Assembly: GCA_014281115.1 (NCBI GenBank)
Contig: JACONQ010000012.1
Location: forward strand, 1,674,001-1,738,000
Length of the DNA stretch: 64,000 nucleotides
Reading direction: 5' to 3'
Origin: Laburnicola sp. R22_1
Lineage: Eukaryota > Ascomycota > Dothideomycetes > Pleosporales > Didymosphaeriaceae
The notes beneath the pieces are model-generated. The model ran no database searches. It saw only the letters and a program-made list of their open reading frames with translations, and was not told the DNA's origin. Positions 33,184-45,207 of the stretch are shown piece by piece; within the stretch, counting starts at the first letter, position 1; each line of letters starts with the position of its first letter. Position numbers and translations under genes: made by a program.

Positions 33184-35712
33184 GCCTATTACGTACTTAT
33201 TATATAAAATAAACTCTATAGAGTATAATTATAAAATCTATAATAAGGAGCTACTAGCTATTATACGCGCTTTAAAGAATAGAGATTTAAGCTATTAGGT
33301 ACCTAGAATTCTATTAATATTATTACTAATTACTTTACTTTGTAGTACTTTAGAACTAGTAAGTAGCTTAATTAATAATAAGCGTAATAGGTAGAGTTTC
33401 TAGCTAAGTTTAACTTTTATATTTAGTACTACCCTAGCAAATAAGATATAAAACCTAACACGTTAATATATTATTTAAATAACTTATCTAAAGGCAATAA
33501 TAATACCTACTAATAACACTAAGTTTAGATAGTCTTATACCTAGAGTTCTTAAACGGCAAGAAGTTATATTACGTAGTTACTACTACCTACGCCTTATTA
33601 GACAAAAGTTATTATTCTAGTCTATAGCTTATAACTATATTATACTATATTACTAAACTTACTACTACTACTAATAATTTTATTACTACAATAAAGACTA
33701 AGAAGATAGCGCAATTGCTTAGGAATATTAAGATAGCCTATACTACTAATAAGATAGTCTAGGATATTATTACTGCTATTAGAACTAAGGCCTACTATTT
33801 ACTAAAGAAGTTCTTAAAGTAAGGACTTAGAATTAAGGTTACTAAATATTAGCTAAGCAAAGGACTATTATATATTAAGGACTAACTTTATATTTCTAAT
33901 AATAAGGAGCTCTATACACGTATCCTTAAGCAAGCTTATAATAGTGTTACTACTAGATATATTAGTTATAAGAGTACTTATAACTATATTAGTTATTAGT
34001 ACTACTAGCTATATATAGTATATACTATTACTCGCTATATTTATACTTATATATTCTATTACTATAGTAAGCTATACTATAACACTAAATATAGCTTATT
34101 ATATCTATTACTAACTCTAGACTATTACTAAAAATTAATCTTAATAGACTTTATTATTAGTTTACTACTCTATTATAATAATAGTAAAATCTATATAGCT
34201 ATTATAGTTGTTGTAAACTAGCTTAGTAAAAAAAAGTTTATTCCTATAGTTAAGATTATAGCTAAAGTAGTCATAGAAGCTTTTATTACCTATATCTAGC
34301 GCAAAGACGGTTTCCGAGAGAATACTATTAGTAACTATAGTTAATAGTTTATAATTTACTTTTAAAGACAACTTTGTAAACGCCTTAATACTAAACTATA
34401 ACTTTTAACTAGTTAGCACCTTAAAACTAATAGCTAGATAGAAGTTACTAATACTATATTAAAGAAATACTTACATATATATATTAACTACTAATAAGAT
34501 AACTAGGATTTATACTTGCCTATAGTAAAGTTTATTACTAACTTATTAGTTACCAAGTTAACTAGTATAGTACCTTTTATTATAACTAAAGATTACTTAC
34601 TACGCAATAGTACTAAACCTATACAACTATATAATATTAAGTTAGTAAGTAGAAATGCTACTACTAGTAAGCTAATTACTACACCTATCTATATAGACTA
34701 TTAATATATAAATAACTTTATTAATTCTCTTACTTATATGCGCAACTTTCTGTATAATAATCTATAGTAGACGTAAGCTAAATAGACTAAGTATACAGAC
34801 ATAAAATATACGCTAGCACTATATTTTAAAATTAGTATTAAAGTAATATTAGACGCGCATAACCTAAAAACTAAAAGACCTAGCTCTTTACTTAACTATA
34901 AGAATAGGGGACTTTTTATATTATATAAGTTATTAATAATATAGCTTATAAGCTGAACTTACCTAAAGAAATCGACTAGCTATATAATACTTTTATCTAT
35001 AGCTATTACATCTATATAATAAGCAGCCGCTTAATAGTTAAATATATAATAAAGATAATATACTACTAGATAAATATATAGATAAAAAGTATAAGGTAAA
35101 GACTATACTTACCTATTGCTTAAATAAGTTAAAGAAGGACCCTATACTCTAGACTATAATATTATAGAATATAAAGTTATATAAAATAGTTTTAAAAATC
35201 CTACTTAAGAGCTATATTATAACCTACTTAATTGTCCTTATTTAGTTACTGGATTTTATACTAAGAACGTAAAGAAACCTACTATACTATATAACTTTAA
35301 TAAGCTTATTACGCGCTAGAATATTATTATATATCTTATAGCCCTCCTTATTATAAACGCGTACCTAGATGTCTAGAGATAGTTAAATATAGGTCTTAAG
35401 TTAATAATATATAGCAGTCCCTCTAGAAATCCTTTTAGTAGTAATACTCTTAGTAAGAGAGTATATTCTAACTTACGCAGTGGCAATTCTAGTAGTAGTT
35501 ATAGCAATAATATTAGTTATAGTAATAATAGTAGTTATAGCAATAATAGTAGTTATAGTAATAATAGTAGTTATAGTAATAATAGTAGTTATAGTAATAA
35601 TAGCAGTAATAGCAATAATAAAATAATACCTATAGATATTAATAAATTAACTTTAGTCTATAGTAATTTAGTAGAATCTTATAATAGTTTTATATAAATT
35701 ACTATAAAATAG
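33184..35712 (+). pseudogene. Gypsy RNase H, integrase and C-terminal remnant
   Basis: Continuation of the RT piece at 30071. RNase H is seen near 33210-33300 (YNKELLAIIRALK) and the RNase H tail (EFLAKFNFYIQYRPSKQ-like) near 33400. Integrase follows at about 33870-34700 (IDFIIDLLL, IAIIVVVNQLSKKKFIPIV, LYLPIVKFITNLLVTK). A low-complexity Ser/Asn tail at 35485-35620 ends the readable part. Short open segments remain at 34516-34704. Stops are TAG/TAA. The element is cut downstream by L4, and its LTRs were not identified. Confidence 0.75.
35485..35620 (+). repeat. 18-bp tandem repeat coding Ser/Asn/Tyr
   Basis: About seven units of aataatagtagttatagt in frame with the preceding integrase, giving Ser-Asn-Asn-Ser-Ser-Tyr repeats. 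It is a coding minisatellite at the C-terminal end of a Gypsy polyprotein. Confidence 0.85.
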
Positions 35713-35720
35713 TTAGAACT

Positions 35721-37412
35721 CTCCCCTAGGGTTAATCTATAATTAGGCTAGTAAATAGGTTCGGGGTACCTAGCTTGGATATATAGTTGGGTTGGGGTCG
35801 CACAGACCCTAGGTATAGGTTAGGTTAAGTCGCACGGACCCTAGGTTAGGTTGGGTTAATTACGTAAGACCCTAAATCTAACCTAACCTATACCCAACCT
35901 AATTACGTAAGATCTAACCTAATTACGTAAGATCCTAGATTAATTTAATATAGTTTTATATTGTTTAAAATATATTTTTAATTAATTATAACAGCTATTT
36001 ATCACAGACTAAATAGGTACTCCAGGGTTAGGTTAAGATAAAGTTTTACGTAATCTAGGGTTAGGTTAGAGTAGAGTCTTACGTAATCTAGGTAGGGTTA
36101 GATAGGGTTAGATTACGTAACTAACTCTACTCAACTCTACCTAAATTACGTAAGACCCTATCCAACCCAACCTATACCTATTTGCCAGCCTATTTATAAT
36201 ATTACGTAATTCTAGCCTAGCTATTTAACTAACTACTATGTTATGTAATTAATAATTTCTTTAGTAAGATTTTTATAGTAATAATAATAATAATAATTAT
36301 AATAGTAACTAACCTAACTATTTTATTACTTTTCTATAGTAGATTTTTCCTTATAACTAGCAAGCTATATACCACCCCCTAGAATCTTACTACTACTACC
36401 TATCTCCTCTATACTCCTACTACTACTATTGCCCTTACTCCTTATTATTTTTATGCGCCCGCACAATCTTAACTACTACTAGGAGCTTTTCCTACTATAG
36501 CTGCGCGCGTGCGCTTTAGCAATATATAAGAAATATCTACTTCTCCTCTAATAAACGCCTACTACTATATTTTAGCCTATCCTCTAGTCTTGCTAGCAAT
36601 ATAATAGTAAGGTGCTATTATTTTCTTATAAAGGTTACTATATTTTTCCTAGGTCTTTATATAAAAGAATAATCTAGTACTTAAGAATTTAAAGTTGCGT
36701 AAAAATTATATATAGCCTAAATAGATTATTAGATATAACCTCTAAGATAGTGTAATTATAATTAATCTAGTTCTCTAGCAGCCTTACCTCTTAAACCTTA
36801 TCTTGTAGTAAGTAGGCTAGATAGCTAATATTGCCTAGCTAATTGTCTATGCTAGTTTTAAATTCTCTAGTAGCTGTCTAACTATAGGCAATAGACAACG
36901 AAATCTTAGGACGCTAGAAAGGTATTATATTACTATATATAATAAAGAGTTAGATTTAAAAGACTTAGTATTATATAAGTTAAAAATAAAAATTTAGTAT
37001 ACTAAGTATCGCTAACATTATAAGAGGTAGACGTTATATGCTATATATATAGTAAACTATAATTACGCTGCTACTAGATTGTAAGCGTAATAACTAAACT
37101 ATAGTTAAGTATTCTATCGCCTACACTGCTTCTATAGTTATAACTCCGCAGTTTACTATAGCTCTCTAATAGTCTACTAGTTAAGAGATAATATATAACT
37201 TAGTTATACTAGATAGTAGACTGTCTATTAACTACTATTAATAATACTACTATGCAAAACGTTAATAATAAAATTATTCTTATTTTGTATATATTTTATT
37301 ACTACTACTATGTGCTAGGTACTAGGTTTTAGTGCCTTTTATTTTACTCCTCTCTGTGTATAGTGCGGATTCGACCTTAGTTAGAATCTTAATACAACGA
37401 AGATCTTTAATA
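35721..37412 (+). mobile_element. L-family element (L4) with expanded terminal palindrome
   Basis: Body 36213-37412 matches L1 and L3 (tatttaactaactac, AAT run, ...agatctttaata). Its 5' end holds a ~490-bp palindromic block where L2 and L3 have only 35 bp. Flanks with atagttagaa on the left (35710-35719) and right (37415-37424) are a 10-bp duplication enclosing both parts. They therefore moved together or the block grew in place. Confidence 0.6.
35725..36212. repeat. Palindromic block with eight TTACGTAA sites
   Basis: Left arm aggctagtaaataggt ... gttgggttgg and right arm ccaacccaacctatacct ... gccagcctattt are inverted. Inside, GGGTTAGG/CCTAACC blocks alternate with the palindromic octamer TTACGTAA (eight by my count). 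It looks MITE-like or like a hairpin-forming array. There is no coding potential. Confidence 0.7.
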
Positions 37413-37439
37413 AGATAGTTAGAAATAGAGCTTAAGATA

Positions 37440-37535
37440 GTATAATATAATATAATAGAGCGTAATAGAGCGTAATATAATATAATAGAGTATAATAAAG
37501 TGTAATATAACGTAATAAAGCGTAATAGAGCGCAA
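37440..37535. repeat. Minisatellite of taatagagcg-type units
   Basis: About nine imperfect ~10-bp units such as gcgtaataga and gtataataaa directly after L4. Confidence 0.75.
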
Positions 37536-37839
37536 TTATTATATAGAAATTAATATATAATTAGATCTTAGTAGTAGCACTAAAGTTGCTACTATAGAGG
37601 GGAGGGGAGGAGAGAGAGAATAGTATTACTAATCTAAGGTGTAGGCCCCTTACTTATATTATATTATCCTTTTAGAACTAGCGCAATTACTAAGAAAGGT
37701 TCTAAGCAAGGCTATATATATAGCCTGCCTACATATCTACCTTACGTAGGTATTACTACTATCTTATATTTAGATTCTAATTATACTATTATCTTATATA
37801 CAGCATAATAACCCCTATAGTACCCTTATATCTAGTATG

Positions 37840-38425
37840 TTTTTAGTATTATTAGTAAGTAGATAGAGTTTTAGAGCGTACTTTTAGGTAGTATTAATAG
37901 TAGTATTAGTATTAGTACTAGAGTCTAGAAAGATAGTAGAAAATAGTACTAGGGTCTAGAAAGATAGTAGAAAATAGAGTAGTAGAAGTTTTCTTAAAGT
38001 TAACTTCAATATAAAGATAAAGTGTTAGTATACTTATAATATATAAGTTTCTCGTATATATTTTATAAATAGCACAAATCTACTATTATAATAACTATGA
38101 CTTTTAATAATATCTTTAGAAATAATAGTAAAGAAGGGAGATAATAGTTATAATAAGCACCTTATCTTCCCTATTTACTTTAAACTATAGTATAGTAATA
38201 TAGCCTTACATATAGTTTTATATATAAATTTTTTTATAGTTAGAGTAGGTATACTAAGTTTAATAAGCTTGCTTAGCTTACTTATAATACGCTAACTCTT
38301 TTTAATTAACACTATCTTAAAACGCTTTTCTATGTTAATAATAGTAGGAGGAATAACTGCTATTATTATACTATTTTTATTAGAAACCCCTTAGTTATAA
38401 AAAAACTATAGTAATATCATAGTTT
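37840..38425 (+). repeat. K-family dispersed repeat, copy 1
   Basis: About 580 bp whose reverse complement is recognisable at 60710-61235. Shared blocks include aagataaagtgttagtatac, aaactatagtatagtaatat and a taatagtaggag-type block near the end. Divergence is high and mostly transitions. No ORF or motif identifies the source. Confidence 0.65.
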
Positions 38426-39386
38426 ATTATTTGTATTTTTAAAAGATACTAGTAGTAAGAGTCCTTAGGTTACTCTATATTGCGATTGCTATATACACTT
38501 TTATTCCTCCTATTCTTTTAAAAGATCTATATTGCGTTATTATTTTATTATTATTATTATTCTTACTACTAGGATATTTATATAGTATTATAAGTAGTAA
38601 GTAAGTAGAGGTACTAGTATATATACCTTTTTTATTATTCTCTTTAATAGTAGTTAACTATATATAGTAATATATAGTAAAATTATAGTTATAGCTATTT
38701 TAAAAGTGCCTTTTTAGTAGATAAAAGTCTTAAAGCTTTACTATATATATAGTAGCTATAGGCTAACCTTTTTAAGCTAAATAATTTAAAAATCTATCTA
38801 TACCTAGCGTAGATCTAGTAGGCCTTTTAGATATTATATACTTACCTTTTTATATATATCTTTTGGTATCTTTATATATTATAGTATTACTACTTTGTTA
38901 ATGTGCACTTTTTATTACTAAAGTGCTATAGGCTTAAAAGTAAGGCGTGTTAAATTCTAAAGCAATTTTAATATAGTAAAGAAATAAGGAGGAAATAAAA
39001 ATATAATAAGATAAGTATTACTAAAATGTAGTTAAACATATAGTGCAAACTTATAGAGAGCTAGTTAATAGTTTTACTAATAGTAATATATTATATATAC
39101 TTATAGTATATAAGTATAAAGTAGTTACTAATATATATAAGTATAGTGCACCTATCTAATATAATTAACATTATATACTAAGTTATATAACTAATAACTA
39201 AGTATTATATACACTTTACTATAGCTAGTTAATATATCTTATAGTAAAAATAGCTAAAAGGAATATATATATATATATACTATAGGTAGTAGAAATACTA
39301 GTAAAAGTATTATTAGTAGTTACTAATAACTACTTTATTTCTAAAAATAAAAAATTTAATTATATAATCTAGCTATAAAGTACCTA
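38426..39386. other. AT-rich decayed DNA, no gene
   Basis: No recognisable coding trace, only short TA and ATT runs. The stretch just before the next element (taattatataatctagctat) resembles one at about 63260-63280. Confidence 0.5.
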
Positions 39387-39938
39387 TGTAGCGTTATATT
39401 AACTACCTAGAGGTAGCACGACAAAGGCTTTTATCTCAAATAACATAATAAAAAAAGCAGAGCCCCCTGCTTAGTAATTAAAAAGAGCGTAAAAAAGGTA
39501 GTAATTACAAAAAAAGTGCGTTTAAACTACTAAGCGAGCTTAGTAGTCTTAGCGCGCATAGCTCCTATATGCAAAGTTTTTATAAAGAGGCTACTTAGAA
39601 CTTTATAAGAGGAATAAAACTTTAGCGCAGCTACACTACAGTTATCTATTCTTTCTTTGCTATTCTAAGTTGCAAACCGCTATTAAGATTATTATAAATA
39701 ATATAAGTTAATATATTAATAGGTATATACTGCTTTATAAGTAAGAAAAGGGTAACACATACTAAATATATGTTTATTACTCTATTGCCGTATTAAGGTT
39801 GTCCTTAATAAATCTCCTACTATCTCTCTATATATACCTTTACGCCCTACTATCTATCTAGGCATTAATGTTATTTCTAAAGTACTTACTATTGCTAAAA
39901 AGCATACACTAAAGATTTGCGCCATTACTGCTAAGGTA
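39387..39938 (-). repeat. R-family element, inverted and truncated
   Basis: Reverse orientation: starts tgtagcgttatattaact and runs through gcagagccccctgcttagt and aaaagtgcgtttaaactac to tatagcctac-like R body sequence. It matches about 540 bp of the 3' part of the R family. It stops where the Tc1-like transposon is inserted. Confidence 0.7.
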
Positions 39939-42049
39939 TAGTAGGGTGATACAAAAAAGCGCCTAGTAAAAAGATATCTTTTTAAAAGCTATATAACTAG
40001 GTGAGTTTTAATACTATGTAAATAAGCAGTATACCGTTTTAAGAAGAAGGATTAGGAGGCTTTGAATAAAAGGTTAGTAAGAGCTTAGTAATCAGCGCTA
40101 ACTAGAGGTATCCTAGTAAAGTTAAGGGAATCTTTTCTTAAAACTTTGACCCTATATAACTTTCTTTTCTACGTAGATAACATTCTATAACTTAGGTATA
40201 TTATAGTGTAGTCTCTAAAGACTATATAGCTTAATTTTCATTATAGATTTATTTATAGAAATGATAATTATAAGGAAAAAGATGAAAATTAATTAAAATT
40301 ACACAATTAGATAGAACTAGTAAATAATATATAACTAGTACTTAGTATACCATCCTTTAGCCTCTATAAAATTATTATAACGCTTAGGCAAAGATAGTAT
40401 ACAGTGATCTATAGCCTCCTGTGGAATTAAATCCCACTCCTCTTGTATAGCTCTTTTAAAGGCTTCTACACTAGATTTACTAGTGCCGAAGCCTAAAGAA
40501 GCCCTATTTCTTTTTCCTAGCCTATCTTTTAATAGACTCCAAACGTTTTCTATAGGATTTAAGTCTGGTGAATAGGGTGGATGCCCAAAAACAAAGACTT
40601 TATTTCTAGAAAACCACCTTTTACCTGTGGAGTTCCGTGGATCTTCGAATTATCCTGTTGAAATTTCCAGCCTAGTTATAATTAGTATAAAGAATAAGAT
40701 TATGAAAAATATAATATATATATATATTATATATATTAAAAGAAAAAGAAAAAAGAAGAAAAAGGGGTACTTTACTTACCTCTTTTTCAAAGAGATTATA
40801 AGACATGATTTAGACACTCCTGTATATATCTAGTGTTATTAAAGGTCCTAGTTTTAATAGGGTCCCTTAAAAACACTAGTTTAGAAAGTCCTCCTATCCA
40901 AATACAGCCCCAGACTGAGATAGAAATATCTCGCGCTTTCAGTGAATTAGTACTAGCTCAAAAAAAAGATATAAAAAAGTAAAATAGCCCAATTATAGAG
41001 AAAACCGGGCCTTATAATTCTACAATTTAAAAGAAATTAATAACTTACTAGTTGTTCGGTTTTTGCGCTATTCAGGTCTAATTTTCGATTTTCCCTTTTT
41101 CTTATATATTCTTGCCTATTACCATGCCCCCTTTGGATAGTAGACTCGTCAGAAGATATAACTTTAGCAAAGTTAATATTTTATAGCTCCTTAACTATCA
41201 CTTTAGCCCAGAATTCTCTTCTTTTAGCTCTTTCTTTAGTTAAATAGGCCTTTTTCTTAGAGAGATTAAAAGAATAGTCTTCTCCTTTTAAAACTCTCTG
41301 TAACGTCCTCTTAGTAAAGCCAAAACTATTCTCTTCTAATAGCCTCTTATTTGTCTTCTTAGGGCTTTTAGTTAAATCCCTATTAATAACTCTTTTCTCC
41401 TAGAAGTAATCTTAGTTACTCTCCCTTGTTTTACCCCTTTTAATAAGTTATCTCCTTATTTTTCTTATTAATACGTCTAATAGCAGTCTTAATAGATTGT
41501 AGAGGCTTATTAAGGGTAGTAGCAATAGTAGAATTAGAAGTATTTGCTTTTTTAAGTAAAGAAACTTAACTTTCGAGTTTTGACAATTTTGGCTCCATTC
41601 GAGGAAATACAAAAGGGAAAATTTACTAGAGAAAAGATATTATATTATACTATAAGCTTAGTAATAAATTACGTGATTTAATTAACTTTTAAAATCACGT
41701 AATTCTTTAACCTTCAATAATTTCTTAATTAAGTTATATAAGTACTCCAAAATTTTGCTTACGTAATCTACACTAGGCCTAGAATAGCTAGTAAAAACAT
41801 TAGCCTAGTAGCGTACTAAATAACAAAGTCATAACGCCTTAAAAATTGACTTTTTAGAAACACTAAGTTTAGAGATAGATACCTTAAGGACCCTGCTTAG
41901 TAAGCACGTAACTAGTACCTAATCCTGATCTCCTATATTTCCTCTTTAAAACCGTATACTTTATATTTACATAGTATTAAAACTCATTTAGTTATATAAC
42001 TTTTGAAAAGGTATCTTTACACTAGACGTTTTTTTGTGTCACCCTACTG
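39939..42049 (-). mobile_element. Tc1-like DNA transposon with intron-containing transposase
   Basis: Long inverted ends (~55 bp): tagtagggtgatacaaaaaa on the left and the complement of tttttttgtgtcaccctactg on the right. TA duplicated at 39937-39938 and 42050-42051. Length 2111 bp. Transposase on the minus strand. The right end keeps CAG where the left has TAG, a RIP-type difference. Confidence 0.88.
40334..41598 (-). pseudogene. Tc1-like transposase gene with two probable introns
   Basis: Start MEPKLSKLE at 41598, followed by a helix-turn-helix with ANTSNSTIATTLNKP (about residues 20-35). The DDE domain reads ISSDESTIQRGHGNRQEY (first Asp), then SVWGCIW, FQQDNSKIHGTP (second Asp) and SPDLNPIENVWSLLK (third residue Glu). 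It ends in WYTKY. The ORF is split by two stretches with perfect fungal intron signals: 41048-40936 and 40779-40672, each GTAAGT...TACTAAT...AG. Removing them leaves 1044 bp, the usual length for the family. A few TAA/TAG stops and at least one single-base frame lesion in each of exons 1 and 2 make this copy inactive. Confidence 0.82.
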
Positions 42050-42399
42050 TATAATTTAGCTTATAACTCTAACTATACCTAAAAACCTAATTAAACAAAA
42101 CTAAATGCATATTAGGCTATAAGCTTAGAAATATAAAGTTATAAAAGGTATACTATAATATTAAACTATGAAAAATAGGCTGCTATATAGAGTTATAAAT
42201 GACCTAGTTTAGTAAATAAACATTTTATAATAACTTTACAAGGAATTAGGCTATTAAAAGTAAAAAAGTACCTAAAGGAAAATTATAGTATATTACTACT
42301 AGCTAAATTTATATTAGAGTATTTCAATATATATTAAGACTTATACTAAATATTAGATATATTTTCCTATAAGAGTAGTAAAAAAGCTATACTTTATAT

Positions 42400-43250
42400 A
42401 AGTAATAAATATAATCTAAAAGAAATTGTAGTAAATATAGTATATATACCTAAAAAAATTATAGTTAATACTAAAGATTATACCTTTAAATAGCCTAAAG
42501 TAAAAGTACTTACTACTACTAACTTAGCTATAGTTGCTTATTTCTGAGAAGAATCTATCTTTAGTAAGTACGACATTTCTTTTTATTTGTTAGTAGATAG
42601 AGGACTAAAGAATAAAGGCTTAATTAAAGACTTAGCTAAATAGTTTAGTATTTAATAATTAGTGTTTAGTGCTTATTACCTATAAGAGTAAGATTTAGTA
42701 AAATAAAACTACTAAACATTTATTAGCGCATTATTGAAGATATAAGATAACTAGGTTTAAAATCTACTTAAAGCTTTATAAGCTAATTAGATTATAGTAA
42801 AGTAATTTATAAATAAAATACTAGTCTTTTTATTTATAAAAGAGAATATATTATTTCTATTAAACTTTATATTTAACTTTATATTTTAACTTAGCAAACA
42901 CTTTTATAGAAATAAGTTTATACTACTAAAAACTCTTAGCTATTAAAGTAAAGTAATTTTAGAAATATAACTATTACCTTTAAAAAGCTATTAACCAAAC
43001 TATCTAACTATATAAATAAGGAAAGGAATAGTTTAATACTAGGCGTACTTTTAAGATAAAGTTACTATAATAAAATAATTTAGTAATAATATATAATATA
43101 TTTTAGACTAGTAATATAAGTTGCAAAGTTAAGCTAGGCCCTTTTAAAATTAAAACTACACTATTATATAGTAAAGAATAGTATATACTTAAAACGCTTA
43201 ATAAAATACCTTTTTATAATATGACGCTAGGCAATTATATTAATTAATTC
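42400..43250 (+). pseudogene. Gypsy integrase remnant
   Basis: Plus-strand translation with RIP stops: AYF.EESIFSKYDISFYLLVDRGLKNKGLIKDLAK, then a FSAYYL segment, matches the core of a Gypsy integrase (V-D-R-G-x-E-N and S-A-Y-H-P blocks). A degenerate C-terminal region follows to about 43250. No LTR was found and the rest of the element is missing or unreadable. Confidence 0.6.
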
Positions 43251-43659
43251 TATTTATATATAATAATAGGCCTTGTAATAGTACTAAAACTTAACCTTAT
43301 AAACACTAATAATCTTTTAAAAGAAGTTACTAATCTTTTAAAGAAAGTTAATTCTATAAACCTTAATAAAGATATATAAAGGCCTAAGCCTAAATATTTT
43401 ATATTTCTATATAAATTATAAAGGCTAGTAAGATATATGTTAAATATTTTTATAGGAATAAAGAAAGTAGGTATTCTACTACTACTAGTAAACTTTAACC
43501 CCTTAAACTTTGCCTATTAAGAGAAATAAGCTAGCTAGAGAAGCTATTAGCGTATAATAAGCTAAGAGATAGTTTATTTCTTAAAGGGGGAAAGAAAATA
43601 GTTAAAAAAAGTTAAAGAAGAAGATAAAATAATAGTATTAGTACTAAGTTTAATTAAAG

Positions 43660-43700
<41 letters not shown>

Positions 43701-45205
43701 CTAGGATAGAATTATAAGCTATAGACTATAATATTAAAGCCTAACTAATAATTAGATAGCTAAAAATTTAAAAGCTAAAAACTACTATAGCCTAAGCTAT
43801 AATTAGGGTTTAAATTATAACTCTAATAAGAGTACAATATAAAGCTACTTTACTTTATAGCTTAAGTTCTACTAAATATTAAACCTAAATATATAGCTTA
43901 AGTAGAAAAGTTAAAAGAAAGAAAAAACAGACCTAAAAAAGAAGAAAAATTATACTACTATAGCTAAGTAGAGATAAACAAGTATAGCTAGAATTAATAT
44001 ACTATTAAAAGCTAAACGTATAAAAAAGCATATGTAGAATAGAATATTAAAAGAATTGTTAGTAGTCTAAATAGAAAATAAGTTAGAAAACAAATTTAGA
44101 GCACTATATTAAGTAAAACCTAATTTACAAAAGAATTAAAGCTAAAGAATAAATAACTAGAAGTATAAGTAGTTTAGCCTTAAAATAAAAAAGGGCTACT
44201 ACTATTACTACTAAAGAATATAATAAGTTAAGAAGAATAAAAAATAGTAGTATATAGAAAGAAGCTTAAAAACTACTACTATTAGTACTATAAAAATTAA
44301 TAGGTTAAGTATAGTAATACCTAAAAAGGGGTATATATAGGAAAGACTTCGTAATATTAAAATTAGTACTTAATAAAGAATTAGGCGCCTTTAAAAAATT
44401 CTCTAAAAATTAGATAAAATTTACTAGGATACTTTATAGAAAGTATTATAGTATTATTACTTAAACTAAGTAGCTTACTAATTTTATTATAGATATAAGT
44501 ATTTACCTTTAGTTACTTTATTTATAGCTCATATACTTACTAATAACTTTATTAAAAAAAAGTAGCTTAAGTATTTATAATAGATACTAAAGGGAATAAA
44601 GCTAAGTAGGTAAATTAGTGATAAAGAAACTAGTTAAGAGTAAAGTAGGGCTTACTATAGTAGTTAAAGAAGTATTACTAATATTAGAAAGTTATCTAGT
44701 ATATAATATAGCAGCTTTTAAAAAGAAGCTGCTAACTACTATTAATAAACTAAAAGTAGGAATAATAACTTTAAATATAAGCCCAATAGGCTTAATTATA
44801 ATTACTTTTAGCTATACTAAAATTATAGTTAATATAGCTTTAGCCTATAGTAAAAGAAAAGTAGAAGGATATAATATAAAAATTATAATTAAACACTAAG
44901 CGCTATTTACAATACTTATACCTTTATTTATTAGTGTCTATATTTTATATAAAAGTAGCTTAGTATAGCTAATAAAATAAAATAGTATAAGTAATAAAAG
45001 TAATATTAGTAAGATTAAAATTAATTTTAAAGCTATTTATATCTTAAGTAAACTATATAAGGTAGCTTAATAATAAATACTTATTATAAATATTATGTAA
45101 GGGTTTTATAATTTTATAAATAGTGCTAAAGTTATAGAGCTAATTTAAAAGATAATAACTAGGATATAGATTAGTAAGCTAAGGAATAATTAAGATAAAT
45201 ATATA
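43251..45205. other. AT-rich DNA with one short open frame
   Basis: No recognised element. A TA-dinucleotide run lies at 43663-43695. A 93-codon frame at 44618-44899 is Lys/Ile/Leu-rich (VKEVLLILESYLVYNIAAFKK-like); it may be a fortunate survivor of a decayed gag. I assign no function. Confidence 0.35.
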
Positions 45206-45207
45206 TA

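Noticed and set aside
34165..34371. 68-codon minus-strand open frame
   Set aside because: Antisense of the Gypsy integrase remnant; no independent support.
35820..36120. GGGTTAGG blocks as an internal telomere remnant
   Set aside because: Units are irregular, occur on both strands and alternate with TTACGTAA; no tandem TTAGGG array is present.
20929..37412. L3 and L4 as the two LTRs of the Gypsy element between them
   Set aside because: Each has its own 10-16 bp target duplication, L1 and a 44-bp copy occur elsewhere alone, and the ends lack a conserved TG...CA.
40627..40833. 68-codon plus-strand open frame
   Set aside because: It spans the second probable intron and flanking exons of the minus-strand Tc1-like transposase; Lys/Ile-rich low complexity.
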